A stretch of 54,585 bases of DNA from an uncultured Eubacteriales bacterium (GTDB lineage Bacteria; Bacillota; Clostridia; Christensenellales; Borkfalkiaceae). Under the pieces are notes generated by a model. That model was not told the origin of the DNA. It searched no databases and was given only the letters and a program-made list of their open reading frames with translations. A program made the translations under genes and the position numbers. Shown here piece after piece: positions 26,107 to 33,867 of this stretch (its first letter is position 1; every line of letters starts with the position of its first letter). The stretch is from the NCBI GenBank assembly GCA_900542935.1, contig UQPN01000017.1:1-54585 (forward strand). Reading direction: 5' to 3'.

Positions 26107-26115
26107 ATTATACCA
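26107..26115 (-). promoter_or_regulatory. Extended -10 box upstream of the cotransporter gene
   Basis: Minus strand TG-G-TATAAT (TATAAT 26107-26112), no clear -35. It would give a leader of about 190 bases before ATG 25908, with a GTGCG/CGCAC hairpin just before the GGAGG. No known riboswitch was recognised. Confidence 0.5.
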
Positions 26116-26285
26116 TACTCGCGCCTTGCCGCAAAGATACAATCATAAATTTTCATAATTCTTTTTATAAATTTTATTTTTTTTCATTTTTTGTTGCTTT
26201 TGTATCAAGAATGTATCAGGATAGTGAAAAAAACGTTGTTCCCCGCGAAAAACTCAAAAAAATTTTTCGGTTTGCCGCGCTTTCC

Positions 26286-26314
26286 TTTACAACGGAGAAA
26301 AAGTGTGATACAAT
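26286..26314 (+). promoter_or_regulatory. Promoter of the aldose epimerase gene
   Basis: TTTACA (26286-26291), 17-base spacer, TACAAT (26309-26314) with TG one base upstream. Confidence 0.8.
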
Positions 26315-26387
26315 AGAATTACACTTAACATCAGTCGGTGCGTATTTTCGCGAGCATTACGCTCGGCGCGCCGAAGCGGAGGAAAAT

Positions 26388-27269
26388 ATGTATTATGAAA
26401 TTGAAAACGCCGAGCTGAAAGTGGGCGTCGAAACGAAAGGCGCGCAGTTAAAATCCATCCGTTCGAAAAAGACGGACACGGAATATCTCTGGCAAGGCGA
26501 CGAGGAATTCTGGAAAGGCAGAGCGTACAATCTGTTTCCCATCGTCGGCAGAGCTTACAAAAACAAGTACGATTACGAGGGAAAAACTTACGAAACGCGC
26601 CCGCACGGCATCGCGCGCGACAACGAATTTGTTTTAGCCGACCGCACGGCAACGAAGCTTTCGTTTGCGCTGACGTACACCGAAGCGACGCTGAAAATCT
26701 ACCCGTGCAAATTTATCTTTTACGTAATTTATGAAATTTTCGGGGCAAATTTAAAAGTTTCCTACCGCGTACAAAATCTCGAACAAAAAGAAATCGCATT
26801 CTGCCTCGGCGGACATCCCGGCTTCAACGTGCCCTTCCATCCCTCCGGCGACTTCGAAGATTACTTCCTTGAATTCTCCGAAAAAACGGCAATCAAGCAG
26901 TGTTTGACGGCGCCGTCGAAACTGATGTCGGGCGAAGTCGTTCCTTTCTCTTTGCATGCGAATAACCGCGTCCCCCTTACGCACGATCTTTTCAAAGACG
27001 ACGCCGTGATTTTTGCGAATACCTGCCGCGAAGTTTCGTTGAAACGCAAGCGTTCGAAACGCTATTTAACGCTGCGCTATCCCGATTTCCGCTACCTCGG
27101 CGTATGGCAGACGCCGGATTCGCAGGCGCCGTTCGTATGCCTCGAACCGTGGACGTCGCTGCCCGCCACCGACGGGAAACGCTACGACCTTTTCACGAAA
27201 GACGACGCGCTGCATCTCGCGGCGGAATCCGCGTACGAAACGGCGTGGACGCTGGAACTGCACGAATAA
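26388..27269 (+). CDS. Aldose 1-epimerase family protein
   Basis: 293 residues of the galactose mutarotase-like beta fold. MYYEIENAELKVGVETKGAQLKSI start, EYLWQGDEEFWKGRAYNLFPIVGR, a PHGIARD segment with the conserved His, LGGHPGFNVPF with the second catalytic His, and a C-terminal LEPWTSLP. This LacX/YihR-like form interconverts anomers of hexoses or their phosphates. ATG 26388 is five bases after GGAGG; the frame runs upstream about 100 codons but through AT-rich promoter DNA. It may serve galactose or arabinose use, although the galK-galT genes lie 15 kb away. Confidence 0.92.
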   Translation: MYYEIENAELKVGVETKGAQLKSIRSKKTDTEYLWQGDEEFWKGRAYNLFPIVGRAYKNKYDYEGKTYETRPHGIARDNEFVLADRTATKLSFALTYTEATLKIYPCKFIFYVIYEIFGANLKVSYRVQNLEQKEIAFCLGGHPGFNVPFHPSGDFEDYFLEFSEKTAIKQCLTAPSKLMSGEVVPFSLHANNRVPLTHDLFKDDAVIFANTCREVSLKRKRSKRYLTLRYPDFRYLGVWQTPDSQAPFVCLEPWTSLPATDGKRYDLFTKDDALHLAAESAYETAWTLELHE

Positions 27270-27314
27270 CCGAAAACCGATCCGTTCGCTAAACCATATC
27301 GAAAAAAACGATTA

Positions 27315-27350
27315 ACTCCCTTGCAACGCTTTTCGTCGCAAGGGAGTTTT
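27315..27350. terminator. Bidirectional terminator
   Basis: ACTCCCTTGC (27315-27324) pairs with GCAAGGGAGT (27338-27347); T tract after and A tract before serve the epimerase and FAD oxidoreductase genes. Confidence 0.85.
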
Positions 27351-27412
27351 ATTCGCGATAAAATTGTTGGACTGCGCCAAGAATTTCCCCGCTACAAAAG
27401 CGGAGCAATTTT

Positions 27413-28807
27413 TTAAACTAATTTGCGCCCCATCAATACGCCCATCACCGACGCCATCATTAAGCCTCTCGTCCAGCCGCTGGAATCGCCGAGGCAGTGC
27501 AGTCCGCGGATATTCGTATTGAAATTCGTATCCATCTTGATACGGTTGCTGTAAAACTTCAGCTCGGGCGAATACAGCAGCGTTTCCGCCGAAGCAAATC
27601 CCGGCAGCACGTAATCTACCGACTGCATGAAATTGATGATGTTAATCATCGTGCGATACGGCATTGCGGCGGTGATGTCGCCCGCCACCGCGTCTTTCAG
27701 CGTGGGGCGCACGTTCGAGCGCGAAAGCTCTTTGTCCCACGTGCGCTTGCCGTCTAAAATATCGCCGAACCGCTGTACAAGGATATGCCCCGCGCCCAGC
27801 ATGTTGGTCAGCTCGCCGATTTTCTGCGCGTACGCGATCGGCTGATTGAACGGATACGAGAAATTATGCGAACACAAAATGGAAACGTTCGTGTTCTCCG
27901 TTTTTAAATCTTTATACGAGTGTCCGTTCACCACGGCAAGATTGTTATCGTAATTTTCCTGCGATACGAAACCGCCGGGGTTCTGACAGAACGTACGCAC
28001 CTTATTTTTGAAAGGTTTCGGGTAGCCGATCAGCTTGGATTCGTACAAAACCTTGTTCACCGTTTCCATCACTTCGTTTCTTACTTCCACGCGCACGCCG
28101 ATATCCACCGTGGAGGGCACGTGTTCCACGCCGTAAATTTCGCAGATTTTCTCCAGCCATTCCGCACCTCGTCTGCCCGTAGCCACCACCACGTCGTCGG
28201 CAAACACTTCCTGCGAATCGGTGCCGTTCCACTTTTCGATTTCCACGCCCTTGCACACGCCGTCGCCCATAATCAGCGTGTTGCACTGGTATTCGAACAT
28301 GATTTCGACGCCGTGTTCCAGAAGGTAACGTTCGATGGAAAGATAAATGTTCTGCGCCTTTTCTGTACCCATATGGCGGATGGGGCAGTCCACCAGCTTC
28401 AAGCCGGCCTGAATCGTACGCTTTCTGATTTCTTTCACTTCTTCCGATACGTTCAGACCTTCGATGTGTTCGTCCGCGCCGAATTCAAGGTAAATTTTAT
28501 CGGCGTAATCGATGGTCTCCTGCGCCAGCTCTTCGCCGATCAGAAGCGGCAAATCGCCGCCCACTTCCGCCGAAAGCGAAAGCTTGCCGTCCGAAAACGC
28601 GCCCGCACCCGAAAAACCCGTGGTGATATGGCAGAACGGCTTGCAGTTCATGCACTTGCCCGTTACGTTTTTCGGGCATCTTCTGTTTTCCACGGATTTG
28701 CCCTTTTCTACGATAAGGATGCTTTTTTTGCTGCCTTTGCGCAACATTTCCAGCGCGGTGAAAATACCCGCCGGTCCCGCACCGATAATAACGACGTCTT
28801 TTTTCAT
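27413..28807 (-). CDS. FAD-dependent dehydrogenase (COG2509 type) with Cys cluster
   Basis: 464 residues. IIGAGPAGIFTALE binds FAD at the N-terminus; ADDVVVATGRRG is the second dinucleotide segment; NIRGLHCLGDSSGWTRGLMMA is the C-terminal FAD signature. Between them four cysteines (Cys44, 52, 55, 59) stand in C-x7-C-x2-C-x3-C before a GFSGAGAFSDGKL stretch, a mark of this uncharacterised family. Redox, zinc or Fe-S binding is possible. Start ATG 28807 follows GGAGG; upstream codons of the open frame are Arg/Lys-rich and not protein-like. Single gene with a strong promoter overlapped by an inverted repeat. Confidence 0.88.
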   Translation of the reverse strand: MKKDVVIIGAGPAGIFTALEMLRKGSKKSILIVEKGKSVENRRCPKNVTGKCMNCKPFCHITTGFSGAGAFSDGKLSLSAEVGGDLPLLIGEELAQETIDYADKIYLEFGADEHIEGLNVSEEVKEIRKRTIQAGLKLVDCPIRHMGTEKAQNIYLSIERYLLEHGVEIMFEYQCNTLIMGDGVCKGVEIEKWNGTDSQEVFADDVVVATGRRGAEWLEKICEIYGVEHVPSTVDIGVRVEVRNEVMETVNKVLYESKLIGYPKPFKNKVRTFCQNPGGFVSQENYDNNLAVVNGHSYKDLKTENTNVSILCSHNFSYPFNQPIAYAQKIGELTNMLGAGHILVQRFGDILDGKRTWDKELSRSNVRPTLKDAVAGDITAAMPYRTMINIINFMQSVDYVLPGFASAETLLYSPELKFYSNRIKMDTNFNTNIRGLHCLGDSSGWTRGLMMASVMGVLMGRKLV

Positions 28808-28930
28808 AACTGTTCTGCCTCCGAGTACACAACTTTTTACTTTTTTCGCCGGTTTTTTCCGCTTTTTTCGCCCGCGCCGCATCGAATCGCGTTCGATTGC
28901 ACGCGCGCGCCCTGACGGAAAACAAGACAA

Positions 28931-28975
28931 AAGACCCGACTTTCGCATTATATCACGCTTTTCGGGTCTTGTCAA
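28931..28975 (-). promoter_or_regulatory. Promoter with embedded inverted repeat, FAD dehydrogenase gene
   Basis: Minus strand TTGACA (28970-28975), 17-base spacer, TATAAT (28947-28952). AAGACCCGA (28931-28939) and TCGGGTCTT (28962-28970) form a perfect 9-bp inverted repeat around the -10 and spacer. It may be an operator, or a long-loop terminator of the upstream CrtO-like gene, since a T-rich run follows on the minus strand. Confidence 0.8.
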
Positions 28976-29075
28976 GGTTATTCGCCCTGTTTTCGTATTT
29001 TTCAAACGGTTTTTCCGCAACGGACTCTTCCGCCGTTTCCGCGGCGACAGCATCCGCCCGAAGCGGCGGCATCGT

Positions 29076-29759
29076 TCACTGCGCCGTCTGTAAGCCGGGC
29101 AAAGATTGTTCCGTTTCCGTAGCGGCTTCTTCCGCGGCTGCAGCGTCTGCCGCCGTCGGCACGTTTTTCGCCGCCTCGCGCGCGGCGCGCTTTTCGTTGT
29201 TTTTATACAACACTTCCAGCTTATAGGAATTATATCTCAATATAAAATAGGACGGCAGATTGCAAAGCATATTGATAATCGCCACGGGCAGCGCAAGCGA
29301 GAAAAGCAACGCGCGCGGCGTTAAAAACAGCACCGCATACCCGGCGAACGCCGAAACGAGATGAATCGCTTCTCCGTAGCACAGTTCCAGAAAATATTTA
29401 TCGAGGTAAGCGTTATCCTGCGGTCGTGCGATTTCGTTTTTCGAAAAGCCCGTAAACCTGCCCCATTCGGGAATTTTGTCTTTCCACTTGCGGATTTTAA
29501 TCGTTTCGCAAAACTTCTTCTCGCCAGCGCCTACCGTAAACACCGCCTTTTTGTGGTTAAACCATTTTCCGGGCAACACACGGCGGATAAACAGAGCCAG
29601 AAGCGCGTCGATAGCAATCGCCAGCGCCACCGCGTAAAACGTATACAGCACGCCCGCGCCGAGCGATACGCCGATAACGCCGAACACTCCTTCGGAAAGA
29701 GCAGCGTTCAGTATGGCAAGCACCGTAAGCGCCACGGAAATCACCCACACAAACAACAT
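29076..29759 (-). CDS. CrtO-like membrane acyltransferase (glycosyl-diaponeurosporenoate acyltransferase family)
   Basis: 227 residues. Two N-terminal helices, then KFCETIKIRKWKDKIPEWGRF (81-101), YGEAIHL (Glu130, His133), a pair of helices and NLPSYFILRYNSYKL (167-181). The order IKxWKDxxPE, ExxH and NLPxxxxxRYNxxKL matches the CrtO family, whose known member acylates a glycosylated carotenoid in staphyloxanthin synthesis. No carotenoid genes are present, so another glycolipid is the more likely acceptor. A low-complexity Ala/Glu tail ends it. ATG lies inside the PlsC-like gene (19-base overlap), so the pair is co-translated. Confidence 0.75.
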   Translation of the reverse strand: MLFVWVISVALTVLAILNAALSEGVFGVIGVSLGAGVLYTFYAVALAIAIDALLALFIRRVLPGKWFNHKKAVFTVGAGEKKFCETIKIRKWKDKIPEWGRFTGFSKNEIARPQDNAYLDKYFLELCYGEAIHLVSAFAGYAVLFLTPRALLFSLALPVAIINMLCNLPSYFILRYNSYKLEVLYKNNEKRAAREAAKNVPTAADAAAAEEAATETEQSLPGLQTAQ

Positions 29760-30643
29760 TTATCTTCGTTTCCTCCCGTCTTTGTTTCTTCCGCGCTTTC
29801 TTCTTCGTGGTAGGCAAGCGGAACGCCGTACACCTCTTCGTATTTCGCCTTATACAGCGCAAACGTATCCTCTTTCATTTTTTCCGCCGCCTGCTTTTCG
29901 CTCAGCGTTTTATCCGGGTACACGGGCGGCATCACGTGCAGCGTATAATGCTGCAACGGATAGTTGTGCTCGTCCAGTTTCGTTTCGTCGTCTTTCATCG
30001 TAACGAACGTCGGCAAAACGGGCACGCCCGCGCGCACCGCGATTTTAAACGCGCCGATTTTAAACGGACGAGGCTTTCTGTAATTCCACCACATGCCCTG
30101 TTCCGGGTAGATGAGCACCGCTTCGCCGCGCCTCAGAAGCGTATCCGCAGCAGACATAAAATTCACCATCGTGCGGCGGTTGGAAGAAAGCGGCAGCGTA
30201 TTGCAGTTGCGGAACAAAAAGCCGAACAACCCGCCGAACCCCGTGTAATTTCCCTCGCGGATAACTTTATACAGCCGCTTCTTTTTCAGGCTATTTTGTA
30301 TGCAATGATACAAAATATAATTATCGGGAATACCGAAATGGTTGCAGGTAATCACCGCGCCCGTGTCTTTGAGCAGACGGAGATTTTCTCCGCCCTCCAT
30401 GCCGTCAATCACCACGGCGCCTTCTTTAATCATCTTTTCGAAGAACTTTCTGCCCATTTTGTTGGCGATCGCCGTTTTGATTTTGCTGGAAAGTTTCTTT
30501 CCGAGATAATCCACGTCCTCCGGTCGCAGTTCCGGCGAGGGCGGATCGTTTTCCACGTCTTTATCGAACCACCCCTTGCGCTCGTACTCGTCGATTTTTC
30601 TCAAAACCTCTTTTCTGTCCTCGGATACTATCGAAAGATCCAT
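29741..30643 (-). CDS. PlsC-like 1-acylglycerol-phosphate acyltransferase family protein
   Basis: 300 residues. After about 90 residues of charged N-terminal sequence comes the acyltransferase core: CNHFGIPD gives the HxxxxD pair (His102, Asp107), RNCNTLPLSSNRR corresponds to block II, YPEQGMWW (Glu181) replaces the usual FPEGTRS, and AGVPVLPTFV is block IV. It transfers an acyl chain from acyl-CoA or acyl-ACP to a lipid or glycolipid. The tail ends CCLCG. ATG 30643 is preceded by AGGCGG. It stands between a GT8 glycosyltransferase and a CrtO-like acyltransferase, so its acceptor may be a glycosylated lipid rather than lysophosphatidate. Confidence 0.85.
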   Translation of the reverse strand: MDLSIVSEDRKEVLRKIDEYERKGWFDKDVENDPPSPELRPEDVDYLGKKLSSKIKTAIANKMGRKFFEKMIKEGAVVIDGMEGGENLRLLKDTGAVITCNHFGIPDNYILYHCIQNSLKKKRLYKVIREGNYTGFGGLFGFLFRNCNTLPLSSNRRTMVNFMSAADTLLRRGEAVLIYPEQGMWWNYRKPRPFKIGAFKIAVRAGVPVLPTFVTMKDDETKLDEHNYPLQHYTLHVMPPVYPDKTLSEKQAAEKMKEDTFALYKAKYEEVYGVPLAYHEEESAEETKTGGNEDKCCLCG

Positions 30644-30668
30644 TTGTCTGCCGCCTTTTATCGTATTT

Positions 30669-31619
30669 TTATGCGTTTTTAACGTATTTTTTAAAATAAT
30701 TCTCTTCGCTTGCAATTTCCTTTTCGCAAAGCGCCAACAGTCCCGCCTCGCACGCGGCGTCGTTTTGTTTTTCCTCTTCGCCGTAATCGCGGAGGAAACC
30801 CTTCAGAAGCTCGTAAAATTCCGTTCTTTCCGCGCTTTCCCAAAAATATTCCTGATACAGAATATCATCGTAATGCCACGGCTTCATCGTAAGGTTGTAA
30901 TGAATGATTTTCGGATCTTTCAGCCGCTGCGTTTCGCCGCCCACGGGCATCGCGTTCCACTCGTCGGCAAGAAATTTCACTCTGCCCTTGCAAATCACGT
31001 TCAGATAATCCTGATCCTGCGCCACGACGAATTTATATTTTTTCAGCAGCGCGGAAAATTTACCGTAAAAATCTTCGTCTCTCAACGCCTTTAAATTTAA
31101 AAGCAAGACGCCCGCGTTGAAATAATTTTCCGCGTCGATGCCAAGCACGTGCTTCGTGTATTCCTGGAATACGGGCACCGCGCCCACGGCGCCGTCGGGC
31201 ACGCCCGCCACGTAGTTATCGCCGAGCTCCGTATCGAAATATTCCGCCAGATCGCACCGTACCGCAATGTCGCTGTCCAGATAAATCGCCTTATCGTATT
31301 CGGGAAACATCATCGCAATGAAAATGCGGAAATACGTCGCGCACGAATAATAATCGCGCAGGTGCAATTCTTCGGAAAGCACAGCCAGCCGATCGGTAAC
31401 GTCCACGAAATACACTTTGAAATTTTCGCTTTCGAATTTCTTGATTTTATCGCTTCCGTCGTCGCTCACGCCCGCGTGCAGCACGTAAATTCTGTATTCG
31501 TCGTCGGAAGACGAATGTTCTTTGATCGATTGCAGCGTTACCGCAAGAAAAGGAACGTATTTATCGTCCGCCGCAAAAAATACGGGGATAACTTTCTTCG
31601 CTTTTTTTTCGTTTGTCAT
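30669..31619 (-). CDS. Glycosyltransferase family 8 protein
   Basis: 316 residues, GT-A fold. IPVFFAADDKYVPFLAVTLQSI is the nucleotide-sugar start; AIYLDSDIAV holds the metal-binding Asp115-x-Asp117; AGVLLLNLKAL, AQDQDYLN and IIHYNLTMKPW with the conserved His complete a retaining GT8 enzyme of the LgtC/GspA kind, which uses UDP-galactose or UDP-glucose. No membrane segment. First gene of a three-gene operon: the PlsC-like gene starts 25 bases after its stop. GAGG is ten bases before ATG. Confidence 0.93.
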   Translation of the reverse strand: MTNEKKAKKVIPVFFAADDKYVPFLAVTLQSIKEHSSSDDEYRIYVLHAGVSDDGSDKIKKFESENFKVYFVDVTDRLAVLSEELHLRDYYSCATYFRIFIAMMFPEYDKAIYLDSDIAVRCDLAEYFDTELGDNYVAGVPDGAVGAVPVFQEYTKHVLGIDAENYFNAGVLLLNLKALRDEDFYGKFSALLKKYKFVVAQDQDYLNVICKGRVKFLADEWNAMPVGGETQRLKDPKIIHYNLTMKPWHYDDILYQEYFWESAERTEFYELLKGFLRDYGEEEKQNDAACEAGLLALCEKEIASEENYFKKYVKNA

Positions 31620-31721
31620 TGTTTTTATACCTCATTGTATTCGTATCGATTTCGGAAAGCTCGGTTGCGCGTTTTATCCGGATTTTTATTTTTTTCCGCG
31701 CCTTCGCCTCTTCCGTTATCT

Positions 31722-31750
31722 ATTTTAATACATGCGACAAAAAAAGACAA
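31722..31750 (-). promoter_or_regulatory. Promoter of the GT8 operon
   Basis: Minus strand TTGTCT (31745-31750), 17-base spacer, TAAAAT (31722-31727). A TCTAC...GTAGA palindrome lies about 42 bases upstream of the -35. Confidence 0.65.
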
Positions 31751-31791
31751 CCTACTGTGCATCCCCTTTTCTCTACTAAATTTTTTGCCTC

Positions 31792-31968
31792 TCTACTCAC
31801 GGTAGAATTACTGTTTTTTATCAAAAACAAGCTATTTTTTGCATTTTTACGGCAATTTACGCCTGCTTTTTCTTTCCGACAAAAAAATCCCGACTGCAAA
31901 AAATCGCTACAAAAAGAAAAAATCCTCTTCCGGGAAGAGTCTTTTTTTGCGTATCTACCGTGGGTAGA
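31792..31968. promoter_or_regulatory. Pair of 15-bp TCTAC/GTAGA palindromes
   Basis: TCTACTCACGGTAGA (31792-31806) and the perfect palindrome TCTACCGTGGGTAGA (31954-31968) differ by one base when the first is read on the minus strand. Each is followed by AAT and a run of T. They flank an AT-rich gap between cwlD and the GT8 operon. Operator sites for an unknown repressor are the simplest reading; terminator-like elements are the alternative. Confidence 0.5.
31917..31948. terminator. Bidirectional terminator downstream of cwlD
   Basis: CTCTTC (31925-31930) and GAAGAG (31934-31939) with seven T after and six A before. Confidence 0.8.
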
Positions 31969-32026
31969 ATATGTTTTTTTACTTATATCGCCGCCGTTTC
32001 GTTCCGCATGCGGCCGTGCCGCGCCC

Positions 32027-32758
32027 TTACGCCGATTCTCCGTTTTGCGCAAAATAAGCGATTACCCCGTTTACGATTGCGCCGGCAACCTCCTTTTTAA
32101 ATTCGTCGGAAGTTAAAAGCGCTTCGTCTTTCGGGTTGGAAAGAAATCCGCATTCCACCAGCGCCGAAGGATATTCGCTGCAGGAAAGCATGAAAAAATC
32201 GCCCGTGGCTTTCGTACGCTTCGGCACGCCCCTGCCGCCGTAAAGTTTATTGAACGAAATCTGCAACGATTCGGCGAGATTCGCCCCTTCTTCGCTGCCT
32301 TTCAGATAAAACGCCTGCCCCCCGCGCGAAAACGAAGAGGGATAATAATTCTGATGTATCGAAATCACGGCGGAGGGGCGCGCTTCGTAAATGATATCGC
32401 GGCGTTTTAGCATATCGCGTTTTTTAAACCCTTTCGCGGTGGTACCGTACAGCCCTTCCGCCGTTTTTCTCGTCAGCACGACTTCGAATCCCGCCTCGCG
32501 GAATTTTTCCGCCGTCAGATACGTAATATCCAGATTCAGCTCGCTTTCCTTCACGCCCGTGGTTTTCCCCGTAACGCCGCCGTCTATTCCGCCGTGCCCC
32601 GCGTCCAGCACGATTTTTGCGTTTGTTACCGCCATCGCCGCCGCAGGCGCAACAAGATTGCGCAGACAAAGATAAAACGCGGCGATTTCCGGCAGGACAA
32701 GCGCCGCGCACAGGACAGAATAAATTTTTTTACGATGGATACCCGTCTTTCGCGTCAT
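32027..32758 (-). CDS. cwlD: N-acetylmuramoyl-L-alanine amidase, CwlD-like
   Basis: Amidase_3 zinc enzyme cutting the bond between muramic acid and the stem peptide. 243 residues: an uncleaved N-terminal anchor helix (about 12-43), LDAGHGG with zinc His55, KESELNLDI with zinc Glu71, SIHQN with zinc His135, and ALVECGFLSN with catalytic Glu202. CwlD makes muramic delta-lactam in spore cortex in spore formers, and a related amidase role in cell separation is possible. It starts 29 bases after the DeoC-like gene, so the two form an operon. Confidence 0.92.
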   Translation of the reverse strand: MTRKTGIHRKKIYSVLCAALVLPEIAAFYLCLRNLVAPAAAMAVTNAKIVLDAGHGGIDGGVTGKTTGVKESELNLDITYLTAEKFREAGFEVVLTRKTAEGLYGTTAKGFKKRDMLKRRDIIYEARPSAVISIHQNYYPSSFSRGGQAFYLKGSEEGANLAESLQISFNKLYGGRGVPKRTKATGDFFMLSCSEYPSALVECGFLSNPKDEALLTSDEFKKEVAGAIVNGVIAYFAQNGESA

Positions 32759-32787
32759 ACCCTATCGTATGCGGCTGCAAGCGTCGT

Positions 32788-33783
32788 TTATACGTTTTCC
32801 GGCGTTTTTAACTCGATTTTTCCCTGCGATTTATCCGAAAGTTTTTCGGCGTCGGCGCTCTGCGTTTCCGATTCCTTTCCCGTCTTTTTCCTTTCGAGCG
32901 CTTCCCGCGCCGCTTCCGCAAAAAACGAACCGTCCGCCGCCGGCACCGCAAACGAACAATTTTCCGCTTCCGCCAGAAGCTCCGCGCGGATTTTTCCGCA
33001 CGCGACCGCGCTCACCGCAATGCTTTCCGCCCCCGCGGCAATCATCGTTTTAAAATCGGCCGCCGTTTGCACGCCCGTAACTTCCAGCATGCAGGTATCT
33101 TTTAAAAACGTGCGCAGTTCCTCTGCCCCCGCGAAAAAAGGCACCGACAAATATTTCGCGCCGTAGTCCGCCGCAAGCCCGGCGATTTTCTTCCACGCCG
33201 CTTTATCCGTGCGTGCGGCAACATTTTCCGGCAACGCCACGGTAACGGGGCGTTTTTTCACCGCCTTGCATACCTTTTTTATCTCCCGCTTCGTTTCGCC
33301 CGTTTTTCCCGCCTGCACTGCGGAGGGCGATAAAATCAGCGTGATTCTTCCCGCGCCGTCGCGCAAAGCCCGCTTCGCTTCGTACCGTTTCACCTGCCAC
33401 GAAGTTTCGCCGTTTCCGCCCACAATCGCGTCAACCGCGGCTCCGCCCGCCGACGCGTTTCTTGCCGCCGCCACCTTGTTCGAAGGAACGCGCAAAGCAA
33501 GCGCTTTCACGCCGCGCGCCGCCTCCGCGCACTTTGAAATTTCCGTCGCAGAAAGATCTTCCGGCGGCAGAATCACCGTCTTTTTCAATGCCGCCAGCAC
33601 TTCGTCCACACGCTTTTTGCGTTTAAAAACGCAATATTCTTCCGCCTCCGCCGGCGAAAGCACAATGCTTGCGCCCGTAAAAGCCGTGCCGCGCGCCCCC
33701 GCCGCCGTAGCCGAAGCCGTAGCCGTTCTTGCACCCGCCGTTTTTTCCTCCGCCGCTCCCGCGTTTTTCAACAAATTTTCCAT
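32788..33783 (-). CDS. DeoC-fold protein lacking catalytic residues (pseudoenzyme)
   Basis: 331 residues from ATG 33783 (AGGT upstream); an alternative TTG 33834 lacks a binding site. An Ala/Thr-rich N-terminus of about 50 residues precedes a TIM-barrel region resembling deoxyribose-phosphate aldolase: VGGNGETSWQVKRYEAKRAL fits VVGFP...K..EA, AGRITLILSPSAV fits the EIDMVINIG strand, AKYLSVPFF fits FIKTSTG, and LEVTGVQTAADFKTMIAAGAE fits VKASGGIRT. In this alignment the aldolase Asp102, Schiff-base Lys167 and Lys201 are Thr, Ser and Glu. It therefore probably binds rather than cleaves. A charged tail follows. Co-transcribed with cwlD. Confidence 0.65.
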   Translation of the reverse strand: MENLLKNAGAAEEKTAGARTATASATAAGARGTAFTGASIVLSPAEAEEYCVFKRKKRVDEVLAALKKTVILPPEDLSATEISKCAEAARGVKALALRVPSNKVAAARNASAGGAAVDAIVGGNGETSWQVKRYEAKRALRDGAGRITLILSPSAVQAGKTGETKREIKKVCKAVKKRPVTVALPENVAARTDKAAWKKIAGLAADYGAKYLSVPFFAGAEELRTFLKDTCMLEVTGVQTAADFKTMIAAGAESIAVSAVACGKIRAELLAEAENCSFAVPAADGSFFAEAAREALERKKTGKESETQSADAEKLSDKSQGKIELKTPENV

Positions 33784-33855
33784 ATCGACCTGATTATGCG
33801 GCAAAATACGTGCGATTATTCCTTTTTTTGCCAAATTGTGAAAGAACTTTTGCGT

Positions 33856-33861
33856 TACAAT
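33856..33861 (+). promoter_or_regulatory. Candidate -10 box of the 106-residue membrane protein gene
   Basis: TACAAT six bases before ATG 33868, predicting a leaderless transcript. No good -35 at 17 bases; TTGTGA (33836-33841) is only 14 away. Confidence 0.45.
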
Positions 33862-33867
33862 GGTACC

